Source of the DNA: Flavilitoribacter nigricans DSM 23189 = NBRC 102662
GTDB taxonomy: Bacteria > Bacteroidota > Bacteroidia > Chitinophagales > Saprospiraceae
DNA: 64,000 bases
NCBI RefSeq assembly: GCF_002646595.1
Contig: NZ_PDUD01000022.1
Span: forward strand, 1-64,000
Direction: 5' to 3'
This document shows positions 15,539-25,289 of this stretch, piece by piece. Each line of letters starts with the position of its first letter. Position 1 is the stretch's first letter. The position numbers and the translations under genes were made by a program. The notes under the pieces are model-generated. The model was given only the letters and a program-made list of their open reading frames with translations, was not told the DNA's origin and made no database searches.

Positions 15539-17887
15539 TCACTCCTGCAGGCAACCCACCGGATTCATTTGGGCAGCCCGGAGGGTTTGATACCCGACGC
15601 TCAGCCAGGCGATCAGCAGCATGAGTGCCCCGGAACCGGCAAATATCCACCATTCCAGTTCAATGCGGTAGGCAAAGGTATCCAGCCAGGTAGCGGATAG
15701 CCAGATCCCCAGAGGCACCGCCAGCACAATGGCAACCAACACAATACGGGTAAAATCCGCCGAAAGCAACCAGACGATTCCCCGGGTGCTGGCGCCCATG
15801 ATCTTGCGAATACCGATCTCTTTGATCCTTCTCTCGGCGGTAAAGGAGGCCAGCGCCACCAGTCCCAGGCAGGAGATAAGGACCGCCAGTCCGGCAAAAT
15901 AGCGCGACAAAGTCGACACTCGCTTTTCCGCTACGTATTGCTGCTGGTAATCTTCACTCATAAAGGTGAAGGCAAAGGGAAATCCGGAATCAAAGGTCTG
16001 GTACAGTCCTTCGATGTCAGCCAGGGTTTCCCGTTCCCGTCCGGCGTCGATCTTCACGGCTATTTTCAGGGCCCAGCGATCGTTCAGGCGGAAATAGGTC
16101 GGTTTTACCAGTTCGTGCAGGGATTCAAAGTGGAAATCTCGGGTCACCCCGATGATCTCGTATTCCGTTTCGGCGATCCGGACTGTCTTGCCCACCGGAT
16201 CGGGGAACCCCATGACGCCGGCGGCCGTCTCGTTGATCACCAGTTTATTGGTCTCATCACCGCGTGCTTCGGAAAAGAAACGCCCGCTGATCAGGTCCAC
16301 ATCCAGCATTTCCATCATACCGTAGTTGACGTAGCCATGCTCAAACCAGATCGTAGATTCCGGGGCTTTGCCTTCCCATTGCAGGTTGGCGTTGGAGGCC
16401 TGCCCGCCCACCAGCGCGTGGGTAATGCTGGAAGCCTCCGTCACTCCGGGGATCTCTCGCAGCCGGGATAAGAGCAATTGCTGATTTTCGGCCTGCAGCC
16501 CATTGGTACTGAAGGTCAGGATCTGATCCTGCCGGTAGCCGAGATTTTTGTTTTGCATGAAATCCATCTGGCGGTGTACTACCAATACGGCCGCCACCAG
16601 GATCATGGAAATACCAAACTGGAATACCACCAGCCCGCGGCGCAGCCACTGCTCGCCAAAGGTAGCTTCCAACTTGCCCTTGATGATCATGGTGGGTTTG
16701 AAGGACGACAGGTAGAAGGCCGGATAGCTGCCCGCTACGATACCGGTAGCCAGTACAATCCCGATAAACACCGGCAGGAACTGCAGATCGGCAAAAAGGG
16801 CCAGGGTTTTACCCGTAAGCTGATTGAACTGCGGCAACAGCAAGGCAGCAGTGATCAGAGCCAGTATTCCCGCCAGAGAACTGAGCAAAATGGACTCCAT
16901 AAAATGCTGGAAGATCAACGACCGCCGACTGGCCCCAATGGTCTTTTTGATGCCGATCTCCTTCATACGGCGGGAAGCCCGGGCCGTTGACAGGTTCATA
17001 AAGTTGATGCAGGCGATGGTCAGCACCAGCAGGGCAATAATGGAAAAGAGCCGCACGTAAGCCATCCGGCCGCCAACCGCCTCGCCGTCTTCGTAGGTAT
17101 TGTGCAGATAGAAAGAAGCGTAGGGGATCACAAAGGGCCGCCAGCTCCCTTCCGGATATTCCCGCTGCATGAAGGCCGAGATCTTGCGGTTCAGCTGCGC
17201 CGGGTCTGCTCCCGCCCGTAGGGTCAGATAGGTCCGGGCCAGGTAGTTTCCCCGGTCGATGCGTTCCCGAAAGTAACTTTCGAATACATCAAAGGACAGC
17301 ACATAATCGAACTGCTCGGAGGAATTGGCGGGCGTACCCGCAAATACGCCGGTAATTTCGACCTCCTCTTCGTGGCTGAACCAGCGCCAGCGCACCGTTT
17401 TTCCCACCACATCGGTAGTGTGGAACAACTTGCGGGCGGTAGCTTCGGATAGTACAATGGAGTGCGGCTGTTCGAGCACCTGATCGGGCGCTCCCTGCAG
17501 TAAGGGATAGGAAAAGATCCGAAAGAAGTCCGGGGTGGCAAATTCGCCGGTGAGGGCAAATTCTTCCACGCCGTTCGCCAGGCTCGATTCCAGTGCTCCC
17601 CAGGAGCTGTTCACTACCGTTTCGATCTCCGGCATCTCTTCCTGCAATCGCTCCACCACGGTGATCGAAGTATTCAGTACCGTTTCGTTGCTGTGTGAAT
17701 CGGAGATCAGCCGGTAGAGCCGGTCATCCAGGGTATGGAACTGATCCATCTGCCGTTCGTCGTTCACCCACAAAAAGATCAGGATGGCACAGGTAAGCCC
17801 GGCCGCCAGGCCGGTTAAATTAATGAGAAAAGAGCCCCGATAGCGCTTGAAGTGTCTAAAGGCCAATAACAATGCGTGTTGTAACAT
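15539..17887 (-). CDS. MacB/FtsX-type ABC permease
   Basis: 782 residues from the ATG at 17887; an in-frame ATG at 17908 adds seven residues and cannot be excluded. It has the same two-half architecture as the permease at 11730-14393 but no prefix domain. It begins LLLAFRHFKRYRGS with a membrane helix at 20-42, then a periplasmic MacB_PCD-like domain. FtsX helices lie near 285-420 (RRMKEIGIKKTIGASRR coupling motif). A second half follows, with FtsX helices near 665-770 (IKEIGIRKIMGAS). It has no ATPase of its own. Possible roles are lipoprotein, peptide or drug efflux. It is transcribed away from the alpha/beta hydrolase gene by only a short gap and could share its transcript. Confidence 0.9.
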   Translation of the reverse strand: MLQHALLLAFRHFKRYRGSFLINLTGLAAGLTCAILIFLWVNDERQMDQFHTLDDRLYRLISDSHSNETVLNTSITVVERLQEEMPEIETVVNSSWGALESSLANGVEEFALTGEFATPDFFRIFSYPLLQGAPDQVLEQPHSIVLSEATARKLFHTTDVVGKTVRWRWFSHEEEVEITGVFAGTPANSSEQFDYVLSFDVFESYFRERIDRGNYLARTYLTLRAGADPAQLNRKISAFMQREYPEGSWRPFVIPYASFYLHNTYEDGEAVGGRMAYVRLFSIIALLVLTIACINFMNLSTARASRRMKEIGIKKTIGASRRSLIFQHFMESILLSSLAGILALITAALLLPQFNQLTGKTLALFADLQFLPVFIGIVLATGIVAGSYPAFYLSSFKPTMIIKGKLEATFGEQWLRRGLVVFQFGISMILVAAVLVVHRQMDFMQNKNLGYRQDQILTFSTNGLQAENQQLLLSRLREIPGVTEASSITHALVGGQASNANLQWEGKAPESTIWFEHGYVNYGMMEMLDVDLISGRFFSEARGDETNKLVINETAAGVMGFPDPVGKTVRIAETEYEIIGVTRDFHFESLHELVKPTYFRLNDRWALKIAVKIDAGRERETLADIEGLYQTFDSGFPFAFTFMSEDYQQQYVAEKRVSTLSRYFAGLAVLISCLGLVALASFTAERRIKEIGIRKIMGASTRGIVWLLSADFTRIVLVAIVLAVPLGIWLSATWLDTFAYRIELEWWIFAGSGALMLLIAWLSVGYQTLRAAQMNPVGCLQE

Positions 17888-17990
17888 GTCGGATAATTTA
17901 TAGGCCACGCACCAACCCTCAGGCCGGTGTGCGCCGGATTAAAGAACGCCACAGGCCAACGGCCCGCAACGGAGTCATCGCGACTTATTG

Positions 17991-18992
17991 TTACTTCACC
18001 TTCATTTGTAATTTTTCCCGGCAAAAGCGGATAATCTCCCGCTGTGCCGCCCGGTAGTCTTTAGATTTGATGTCGCTACCGATAAAGTGGGTACCCGGCG
18101 TATCGAGCGCAACGGTTTCTTCCATCGCTGCGGGGGTAGCCAGTTGTTTGTGCACCCGGGGAATTTTGTTCACCTCTACCCTTTCGTCCTCTTCGAACAT
18201 ATTTTTGTGGTAGTAGAGCGTCTGAACCGGGCAGGTTACCTGCTCGAAAGTCTCTTTTTTTACCACCGTGCTCACCAGGGCCTGTAGATTGACCAGCGCC
18301 CGGGCGGGATAGATCGTATCCCAGTACTGGCTGGCTTCCGGTTCTTCGTGTTGCAGTTCCCGGCTGTCACCCAGGGAAACCAGCATAGCCAGTTCCATTC
18401 CCCAGGGCGAATTTAATAAAAATGTTCCAGGAACATCATCTTTCAGGTTCGGAGACATATTGATGAGCGCAAAAACGGAATCCGGGAACTTCGCCGCCAG
18501 TTGAAAACCAAGGGTCCCACCGGTGGACGTACTCATTACGATGACCTTCTTTCCGATCCGGCTGCCGATGGCCAGCGCTTCCCGGGCGGATTCCCAGGCC
18601 GTTTCGGGAGTAAAGTGCTCCAGGGAGTGGGAAGGCCGCAGACCGTGATCCGCCCAGCGGGCCAGATAAATATTGGCGCCAAAGGTGTCCGCCACATTGA
18701 CGTTCACCGGATAACCGTCCCGGTAACTACCGGAAAAACCGTGTAGGTAGACAAAGCTGTATTCGGTCATCCGGGGAATGGAATCGTGCCACAGGATCCG
18801 GGCCTGATTGTCCTTGCGTACCGGCAGGCTGTCCTCCCGCGCCGCTATGTAGGCTTCTAATTCGGAAAAATCGGCCGGGACTTTCGGCCATTCGGTGGAA
18901 TAAACGGGCTTCGGCGGCACCGGACCGACAAAGTAAGTGATCACGATGATCAGCAGAACGATGATCACCCAGGTAATGGTGTGGTTAAACAT
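17991..18992 (-). CDS. Alpha/beta hydrolase, membrane-anchored
   Basis: 333 residues. One N-terminal membrane helix (about residues 7-24) without a clear cleavage site suggests a signal anchor. The hydrolase core starts at about 75 (FVYLHGFSGS, the oxyanion strand). The nucleophile is likely the second Ser of MSTSTGGTLG, a variant of GxSxG. A late His in DTPGTHFIGSD fits the catalytic His. Substrate unknown; serine hydrolases of this kind are usually esterases or lipases. It lies upstream of the permease on the same strand. Confidence 0.8.
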   Translation of the reverse strand: MFNHTITWVIIVLLIIVITYFVGPVPPKPVYSTEWPKVPADFSELEAYIAAREDSLPVRKDNQARILWHDSIPRMTEYSFVYLHGFSGSYRDGYPVNVNVADTFGANIYLARWADHGLRPSHSLEHFTPETAWESAREALAIGSRIGKKVIVMSTSTGGTLGFQLAAKFPDSVFALINMSPNLKDDVPGTFLLNSPWGMELAMLVSLGDSRELQHEEPEASQYWDTIYPARALVNLQALVSTVVKKETFEQVTCPVQTLYYHKNMFEEDERVEVNKIPRVHKQLATPAAMEETVALDTPGTHFIGSDIKSKDYRAAQREIIRFCREKLQMKVK

Positions 18993-19098
18993 GCTTGGGG
19001 AAGGGTTTCCTTCATTAGTCTGTCTGGATAACTGGCCTCCGGCGGCAAAAGTTCGGTGGGGTGAGCATCGCAGTCCAAATCCGGGACAACTACATGGC

Positions 19099-19560
19099 TC
19101 AGGATGAACAGTAGCTTCTAAAGCATTCCAAAATATAAGTCCACCCCGGCTCAGAGTCCATCATGTCGCGGTACTGCGCGCCGTCGGGGCCGTGCTTTTC
19201 AAACCCATCGTGCTGAAATTGCAATAGCGTACCGCCGTTTTCGGTTGGGGCAAAGACCACCTGCACTTCGCTGGCTTTATCCGGATCGGGCACCGGTTCC
19301 CGTTTGGCGCTGATCTGCCAGGAAAAACGGATACTTTTCCCCGGATCGATCGCTTTCACCCGGCCCCAGTCGCAGCGAAACCCGTGCGGTCCCATCTCGG
19401 TACAGAGCCCCTCTTTCCGGGCATCTATGTAGATCCGTTCCAGACTTTCCTGTGACCAGGTGTATTCGGCCGGCCACCAGGCGTTGAGATCGTGTACGAA
19501 CTTTTGAAAGGCTGTTTCCGGACTGATGTCCAGCTTGAGGGTTTTAGTGATCGCTTCCAT
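19099..19560 (-). CDS. SRPBCC/AHSA1-like ligand-binding domain protein
   Basis: 153 residues from the ATG at 19560. The frame is open further upstream, but that stretch lies over the previous gene and reads as non-coding sequence. The chosen start gives a typical AHSA1/START beginning (MEAITKTLKLDISPETAFQKF), a central strand set (GLCTEMGPHGFRCDWGRV), GGTLLQFQHDGF and a C-terminal helix GWTYILECFRSY. The fold is a helix-grip binding small hydrophobic ligands; activity unknown. It overlaps the stop of the upstream hydrolase gene by 17 bases, so the two are probably co-translated. Confidence 0.8.
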   Translation of the reverse strand: MEAITKTLKLDISPETAFQKFVHDLNAWWPAEYTWSQESLERIYIDARKEGLCTEMGPHGFRCDWGRVKAIDPGKSIRFSWQISAKREPVPDPDKASEVQVVFAPTENGGTLLQFQHDGFEKHGPDGAQYRDMMDSEPGWTYILECFRSYCSS

Positions 19561-20206
19561 GGTTTTGATTTTCCATCCAGTTTTTTGCGGGTACGAGCCA
19601 GGCGTCGATGGGCCGGTACAAAAATCCGTGCCCCAGGCCGGTTTCAATGAGTAATTCTTCAAAATGGGCCGTCCCGGCGGATCTTTCGATCCAGTACCGG
19701 TAATTTTTTCCGGCCAGCTCATCGGATGCTTCGTAAATGCCCAGGATGCGCCCGTGCAGCGTCCAGTCGAATTCCCTTTCTACATAATCATTGTTCGCTC
19801 CCAGCAATACGTAATTTACCGGATGGGTATTGAGATGGGAGATCCGCATCGTCATCACCGCCCCCTTGGAGGCACCGATCACCGTAATGTTATAGGGGTT
19901 GATACCGGCCGCGATGAGGCTGTCGATCTGCCCGGAGACCCTGGCGGTAAATTCATTAAAATCCGTTTCCGGGGTCCTCAGCTCGTAGTGGAACACCGCA
20001 CCCGTTGCCTGTAGAGAATCGATAATATCATGAAACCGATAGGGGCCGAATTGTTCGCTGACAGCGTTTACGCCCTGATCTTCGATGATCCGGCCGTGCA
20101 GGTAAAAGATGTGTTTTTCGCCGCGCTGGCAGGCAGCAAGAAGGGTCATAAAGAATAAGGCCGCCAGAATAAGTCGAAGTGATTTTACTTTTTCCATCCT
20201 CGTCAT
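19544..20206 (-). CDS. Lipoprotein with alpha/beta hydrolase-like fold
   Basis: 220 residues; signal with lipobox LLAAC places it at the membrane. The core shows FYLHGRIIEDQG as first strand, and GASKGAVM at about residue 118, a GxSxG-like nucleophile elbow with Ser in the right place. The Asp could come from GIYEASDE, and the late His from GLGHGFLY. It looks like a small secreted alpha/beta hydrolase without its usual lid. A start at 20197 (MEKVK) is equally possible. Downstream lies the overlapping SRPBCC gene. Confidence 0.75.
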   Translation of the reverse strand: MTRMEKVKSLRLILAALFFMTLLAACQRGEKHIFYLHGRIIEDQGVNAVSEQFGPYRFHDIIDSLQATGAVFHYELRTPETDFNEFTARVSGQIDSLIAAGINPYNITVIGASKGAVMTMRISHLNTHPVNYVLLGANNDYVEREFDWTLHGRILGIYEASDELAGKNYRYWIERSAGTAHFEELLIETGLGHGFLYRPIDAWLVPAKNWMENQNHGSDH

Positions 20207-20423
20207 TTCAATAAATCCGAATAACTTTCAAACGTTACAACCTTAGCAGTTACAAATATTCCATGGATATGCCCTTGTCGATGTCAGCGGCGTAGCTGCG
20301 AAAATATTGGTAGATCAGTAACGGTTTTTACATCGAAGGGCGTAGCCCTGGCCATATATTAATCCGGAGTGTCCGTTTCCCTATTCTATATACTGGACCA
20401 ATCATAAAATCCTAAAGTCGAGT

Positions 20424-21215
20424 TCAAACATAGTGCTCTTCCAGCAACTCCGTCAGACGCTGTTCACTCAGGTAACGCTCCAACTGGCCGTCGTAGGCGA
20501 AGGACACCCGGCCCGTTTCTTCCGAAACGATGAAGGCCGCCACACTCGCTTTCTCACTCACCCCTACCCCGGCCCGGTGGCGCAGTCCGGCGCTTTTCGG
20601 CAAGTTCGGATTTTCCGATACGGGCAGGATACAACTGGCCATCATGATCTTACCGCCACCCATCACCACGGCTCCGTCGTGCAGGGGGCTTTCCTTATTA
20701 AAAATACTTTCGATTAAAGGTTCGGTGATGGCGGCATCCATCAGTACGCCGCCACTTACGATGCCTTCCAGGTTGACGTTTTTGGTAAATACAATGAGGG
20801 CACCGACGTGTTGCCGGCCCATCCGCATCACGGCGGCCTTAATGGCCCGTACCTGGCGGTCCCGCTGTTCGGAGCCTTCCAGATTACTGCGGTTGAGAAT
20901 GCGGTCCAGCACATTCGATCGCTGGCGCAGGGTATTGTTCCCCAGAAAAAGCAGGAAACGCCGGATCTCCGGCTGAAAGATGATGACCAGGATGATCACC
21001 CCCAGATTGACAAATTGATTGAGCACGGCCTTGAGCAGGTCCATGCCGAGTTGCTCCACCAGCCACCAGACTACGTACAGCAGCAATACCCCGATGAAGA
21101 TATTGAATGCAATACTTCCCCGCAGCAGTTTGTACAACTGGAACAGCAGGTATCCCACGATCAGTATATCGAGGATATCCCAAATGCGAACGGGTAAAAA
21201 GCCGATGTCGAACAT
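20424..21215 (-). CDS. cdaA: Diadenylate cyclase CdaA (c-di-AMP synthase)
   Basis: 263 residues. Three membrane helices occupy residues 10-85. The DAC domain follows, with the two signature motifs: DGA in ESPLHDGAVVM (about 170) and RHR in SAGLRHRAGVG (about 205). Two ATP molecules are joined to c-di-AMP, which controls potassium and osmotic balance in the cytoplasm. In many bacteria it lies with cdaR or glmM. Neither is adjacent here, and it appears to be a single-gene unit. Length and motifs agree with the CdaA class rather than DisA. Confidence 0.95.
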   Translation of the reverse strand: MFDIGFLPVRIWDILDILIVGYLLFQLYKLLRGSIAFNIFIGVLLLYVVWWLVEQLGMDLLKAVLNQFVNLGVIILVIIFQPEIRRFLLFLGNNTLRQRSNVLDRILNRSNLEGSEQRDRQVRAIKAAVMRMGRQHVGALIVFTKNVNLEGIVSGGVLMDAAITEPLIESIFNKESPLHDGAVVMGGGKIMMASCILPVSENPNLPKSAGLRHRAGVGVSEKASVAAFIVSEETGRVSFAYDGQLERYLSEQRLTELLEEHYV

Positions 21216-21483
21216 ATAGCAGTAATCAGTCGACGATGATCAATCGACAATGAGGTAAGTAGGTACGCAAAAATCTGCCAGCACCTGCCCTATTTTACAA
21301 TCTTCTCCAGTTATTTTCCCAGCCTTACCGCAGAGCGTTCCAGCGGATTTGGCTATTCGAATAACACTCCTAACTTTTAATTTGATCACTATGACGGGGC
21401 TAAAATAGGTGTTTCCGGTATTATCTGGTTACAATGGCCGGAAAAATCGATTCCCTCCGGTTTGCTATTCAACCCAAGTGGGC

Positions 21484-23682
21484 TCAAGTACCCAGATGAT
21501 ACCACAGGAACGCCAGCACATCCGCGCCTTCTTCGATCTTATCGTTGATGGTGAGCAGGCCGTCGTGACCACCCTCGCGGTCTACCCGGATCAGAATGGG
21601 AGCATCGCCTTCCTGTTTGGCCTGCAATTCGGAGACGAATTTATAGGAATGCACCGGCACCGCCCGGTCGTCTTTTTCCCGGGTCAGCACAAGTGTGGCC
21701 GGGTAGGCATCCGCTTTGATGTTGTGCAGCGGGGAGTAGCGTAACAATTCTTCGAAATCTTCGGGGCGTTCACTCGTTCCGTAGTCGGTAGACCAGGTCC
21801 AGCCGGTAGTGAAGCGATGGTAGCGCAACATATCCAGAATGCCCGCTTCGGGTACTGCAGCGGCATAGAGTTCCGGGCGCTGGGTGAGCGATACGCCTAC
21901 CAGCAGTCCGCCGGTAGAGCGACCGTAGATGCCCAATTGCTTTGCCGTGGTATATTTATTGGCGATCAGGTATTCCGCAGCCGCCTGGAAATCGTCAAAG
22001 GCCGTTTGTTTTTGATCCCCGCTGCCCGAGTCGTACCATTTTTTGCCGAATTCGCCACCGCCGCGGATATTGGCCACCGCACAAATGCCGCCCCTTTCCA
22101 GAAAAGCCGGGAAGAGGTGGATACCGCTCAGGTTGAACTGCGGCAGTACCAGATGCTGCAGGCTGCCGTCACCCACCAGCAAGGTCGGATTGGAGCCATC
22201 CAGGTCGATCCCTTTCCGGTGAATGATAAACATGGGCACGCGCTGGCCATCGTAACTTTCGTACCAGATCTGGCGGGTAGTATAAGCTTCTGAATTGAAA
22301 TCGATCTCCGGGGTGCGGTACACCTCAACGGTCAGTTCCCGCAGGTCCAGCCGGTAGATGGATTCCGGTTGGGTGAAAGAAGTATAGGTAAAGAAAGCCT
22401 CGGAGCTTTCCGGGCTCACAATGGGCTTCAATATCGTTCCTTTTCCCTCCAGGCTGATCTCCCGGAGTAATTTGCCTTCCAGATCGAACAGCTTCATTTC
22501 GCTGACGGCATTGTGCAGATAGGTCGTAATAAACCGCCCACCCGTAAGCTGGCCGTCCGCCAGTACATCCTCCTGCTGGGGGATGATCTCTTCCCAGTAT
22601 TCCGGTTGCGGATAACGTACATCCACCCGCATGATCCGGCCGTTGGGCGCACCGTAGTTGGTCAGGAAGTACAGTTGCCGTCCCTGGTTGCCCACCAGGC
22701 GGAAGCTATAGGCAAAGTCGCTGTAAATGGGCGTAAAATCGGTATCCTCCTGCCCCGCGTCCTTGAAGTAAACGGCATTCCCATCCGGCCCTTCGTGCAG
22801 GGAAATGACCAGATAGCGGCCATCCGCCGTCGTCTCGCCGTAGACGTTGCGCTGGGGATGGATCCGGTCCGCAAAGATCAGCGCATCCTCTTCCTGCTGC
22901 CGCCCCAGACGGTGGTAGTAGAGTTGGTGAAATTCATTGAGTTCGCGCAATTCCCAGGCATTCGGTGCGGGATAACGGCTGTAAAAAAAGCCGTTGCCGT
23001 ACCAGGCCAGGTTGGAGTATTTCAGATGATCCAGCCTGTCCTCGCGCAGTTCGCCGGTCCGTAGGTCGATCACGCTTACCTGTTGCCAGTCCGATCCGGC
23101 TTCAGCGTGTTGGATGGCGGCCCAGCGACCGTTCGGAGAAAAGGAATAATCGTGTAACTGCCCGATACCGGCGGTATTCGGATTAAATACCGTATCGAGT
23201 TTGCCGTACAGCCCCCGGCTGCGGTAAAGCACCGCCTGGTCCTGCAGGCCGTCATTTTTGAGGTGGTAATAATAGGCGCCGCGCTGTACCGGCGCTTCGT
23301 AGCGTTCGTGGTCCCAGAGCTTTCGCAGGCGTTCCTGCAGGGCGGATCGCTGGGGCAGATAAGACAGGTAATTTGCCGTCAGATTCCGCTGCGCTTCCAG
23401 CCAGTCCTGCACCCAGGGCGAATCTCCGATCTCCAGCCAGTGGTATGGATCGGCGATCTTTTTTCCGTGGTAAACATCCACCCGGGTGGTGTCCCGGAAG
23501 ATATCCGGATAGGTGATCCGGATCTTTTGCACGGCATCTCCCTGTTCTTCGAGCGTAGACCCATTGCGGCAACCGACAAGCGACAGCAACACGCCAAACA
23601 GGCAAACTGCGTTCACCCACCGGCGGGGCAAAGGCCGTTGTGTTGGGGGGAACAGTTTTGGAAAGTTTACCGTCTGGATCAT
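21484..23682 (-). CDS. Prolyl oligopeptidase family serine peptidase (S9A)
   Basis: 732 residues; signal with lipobox LVGC, so exported and lipid-anchored. The N-terminal S9 motif DPYHWLE (about 80) and a beta-propeller to about 450 precede the hydrolase domain. The nucleophile Ser lies in IYGRSTGGLLVG (usual family form GxSNGG, here with Thr after Ser). The Asp is in TREKDDRAVPVHSY and the His in REGGHDGLL. It cleaves short peptides after proline. Encoded alone; divergent from the gene at 23976. Confidence 0.9.
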   Translation of the reverse strand: MIQTVNFPKLFPPTQRPLPRRWVNAVCLFGVLLSLVGCRNGSTLEEQGDAVQKIRITYPDIFRDTTRVDVYHGKKIADPYHWLEIGDSPWVQDWLEAQRNLTANYLSYLPQRSALQERLRKLWDHERYEAPVQRGAYYYHLKNDGLQDQAVLYRSRGLYGKLDTVFNPNTAGIGQLHDYSFSPNGRWAAIQHAEAGSDWQQVSVIDLRTGELREDRLDHLKYSNLAWYGNGFFYSRYPAPNAWELRELNEFHQLYYHRLGRQQEEDALIFADRIHPQRNVYGETTADGRYLVISLHEGPDGNAVYFKDAGQEDTDFTPIYSDFAYSFRLVGNQGRQLYFLTNYGAPNGRIMRVDVRYPQPEYWEEIIPQQEDVLADGQLTGGRFITTYLHNAVSEMKLFDLEGKLLREISLEGKGTILKPIVSPESSEAFFTYTSFTQPESIYRLDLRELTVEVYRTPEIDFNSEAYTTRQIWYESYDGQRVPMFIIHRKGIDLDGSNPTLLVGDGSLQHLVLPQFNLSGIHLFPAFLERGGICAVANIRGGGEFGKKWYDSGSGDQKQTAFDDFQAAAEYLIANKYTTAKQLGIYGRSTGGLLVGVSLTQRPELYAAAVPEAGILDMLRYHRFTTGWTWSTDYGTSERPEDFEELLRYSPLHNIKADAYPATLVLTREKDDRAVPVHSYKFVSELQAKQEGDAPILIRVDREGGHDGLLTINDKIEEGADVLAFLWYHLGT

Positions 23683-23975
23683 TTTAAAACGCTATAAATT
23701 AACTGGCGCTCCTTAAATTCTACGTAATTTTGCATCAAATGATGACAATTGTCGTAAAATAAGCGGTAGATCGGATGGTCCGCAAAAACATCATTCCGCC
23801 GGAACTCCTTATAAAAAACAGGACATTGCGGGGGAAAGTTGCCGGTTCCGATAGCCTGCTTCACGCATTGCGCCAGCGGGTGATTGTGCCGGAAGCAATT
23901 CGGTTTGCGGTCAGATCCTTCCCTTTTCAGCGTATTGCTGCAATTGCGTCAACATTGATCCCAAAACAAATCATT

Positions 23976-25187
23976 ATGCTCAAAGGCCTTAAAATTACGC
24001 ATTTTAACCCAAGTCCTACCTGGATAACGCTTTCTTTACTGTGCTTCTTATCCATCGCAGTGCTAAATCCGCTGCAGGCCCAGGAACCGCAGATCCGCAA
24101 GAACAATGACGGAGAGACCCTCATTGTCTACCCGGACGGCTCCTGGCAGTATTATTCCGATTACCTCAGTGGGAAAAAGGAACGCAATCCGGCGGATATG
24201 GCCACCTACCCCATCTTTGAAGGCACCATTGAGCCACTGGACGGCAACATCAAGGTGACCGAGGACGATCTCTACAAAATTGCCGAACGCCGCTCCCAAC
24301 TGGCGGATGAAGCGGCGAAGATCGCTCAGCTCCGTTGGGAAAAAGCCCAGGAGGCCCGGGCCCAGGTCGAAAAAGAGCTCCAGCAGGTGCTTTCCACCGG
24401 CCAGGCTACCCAGGAAGTTATTGCTCAATTGAATATGCGCCTGAAAGCCGCCACCCGTGCCGAACAGGAAAGTCAGATCGAAGCCCAGGACGCCCACCGG
24501 GAATCCAACCGGGCTGATATGCTTATCGAGAAAGGAGGATTTGTGGATGCCTATAAGGCAGAGCAGAAAAAACGCATGGAAAGCCAGGCCTCCCGCCGGG
24601 ATGCCTACAAGGCCCGCTCCTACGATCAGGCCCTGCCGCTGACGGATAACTACGTTGGCATCAACCAACAGGATCTGATCCTGAATCCACCCACGGCCCC
24701 CTGCGGAGTGGCTTTCGAAGGCATGGACTCCAAATCGGGCAATTACCGCAAAGACCTGGACCAGCAGTTCCTCTTCTCACATACCGACGATCGGCTGCGG
24801 GTCTACCTCAAGGATAAAGAATATCTCCGCTGTGAAGGCTATTTTTCGGCCAACGGCGGCTACCGCTACCTGATGCTGGAGTTCACTTTCGCTTATCCCA
24901 ATGCCCGCGAGGCCTACGGATTCATCGAAAAAGGCAGTATTTTAACGATCATGATGCTCAATGGTGATTACGTTAATCTGCGTTCCGGCGTCATGGACCG
25001 GGGCAGCTACGATACCGAGACCGAATTGCTGACTTACCGAGTCCACTACCCGATCGACCGCAGTCAGATGAATTACCTGAAGAACAGCGAAGTGGATGCC
25101 ATCCGCGTTTTCTGGAGCAGTGGTTTTGAAGAATACGAAGTTTTTCAACTGGACTTTTTTTCCAATCAGTTGAGATGTATTGATTAG
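23976..25187 (+). CDS. Secreted coiled-coil protein of unknown function
   Basis: 403 residues from the ATG at 23976. Upstream in-frame sequence lacks coding character, and this start gives a clean signal peptide (LLCFLSIAVLNPLQAQ). Just after it, IRKNNDGETLIVYPDGSWQYY is a short motif seen at the front of several Bacteroidota exported proteins. Residues 95-215 are a long charged, Ala/Gln-rich coiled coil. The remainder (220-403) is a beta-rich domain ending in YEVFQLDFF. I do not recognise a family. It is followed by a GTGTTG-type inverted micro-repeat, then miaE. Confidence 0.75.
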   Translation: MLKGLKITHFNPSPTWITLSLLCFLSIAVLNPLQAQEPQIRKNNDGETLIVYPDGSWQYYSDYLSGKKERNPADMATYPIFEGTIEPLDGNIKVTEDDLYKIAERRSQLADEAAKIAQLRWEKAQEARAQVEKELQQVLSTGQATQEVIAQLNMRLKAATRAEQESQIEAQDAHRESNRADMLIEKGGFVDAYKAEQKKRMESQASRRDAYKARSYDQALPLTDNYVGINQQDLILNPPTAPCGVAFEGMDSKSGNYRKDLDQQFLFSHTDDRLRVYLKDKEYLRCEGYFSANGGYRYLMLEFTFAYPNAREAYGFIEKGSILTIMMLNGDYVNLRSGVMDRGSYDTETELLTYRVHYPIDRSQMNYLKNSEVDAIRVFWSSGFEEYEVFQLDFFSNQLRCID

Positions 25188-25189
25188 GG

Positions 25190-25275
25190 GTGTTGTGGTG
25201 TTGATGTGTTGTGGTGTTATAGTTACTAAAACCACAACACATCAACACATCAATACTACAACACACCCACACCCG
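25190..25275. repeat. Inverted GTGTTG-type micro-repeat
   Basis: GTGTTGTGGTGTTGATGTG-like sequence (about 25197-25218) is followed by its approximate complement ACCACAACACATCAACAC (25231-25268), giving a long imperfect hairpin between the coiled-coil gene and miaE. A related direct-orientation stretch lies at 55318-55395. It may act as a terminator. Confidence 0.7.
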
Positions 25276-25289
25276 AGTACACATACAAT

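Noticed and set aside
19561-19722. N-terminal extension of the SRPBCC protein
   Set aside because: It lies wholly over the upstream hydrolase gene in another frame and lacks family similarity; the ATG at 19560 gives the normal start.
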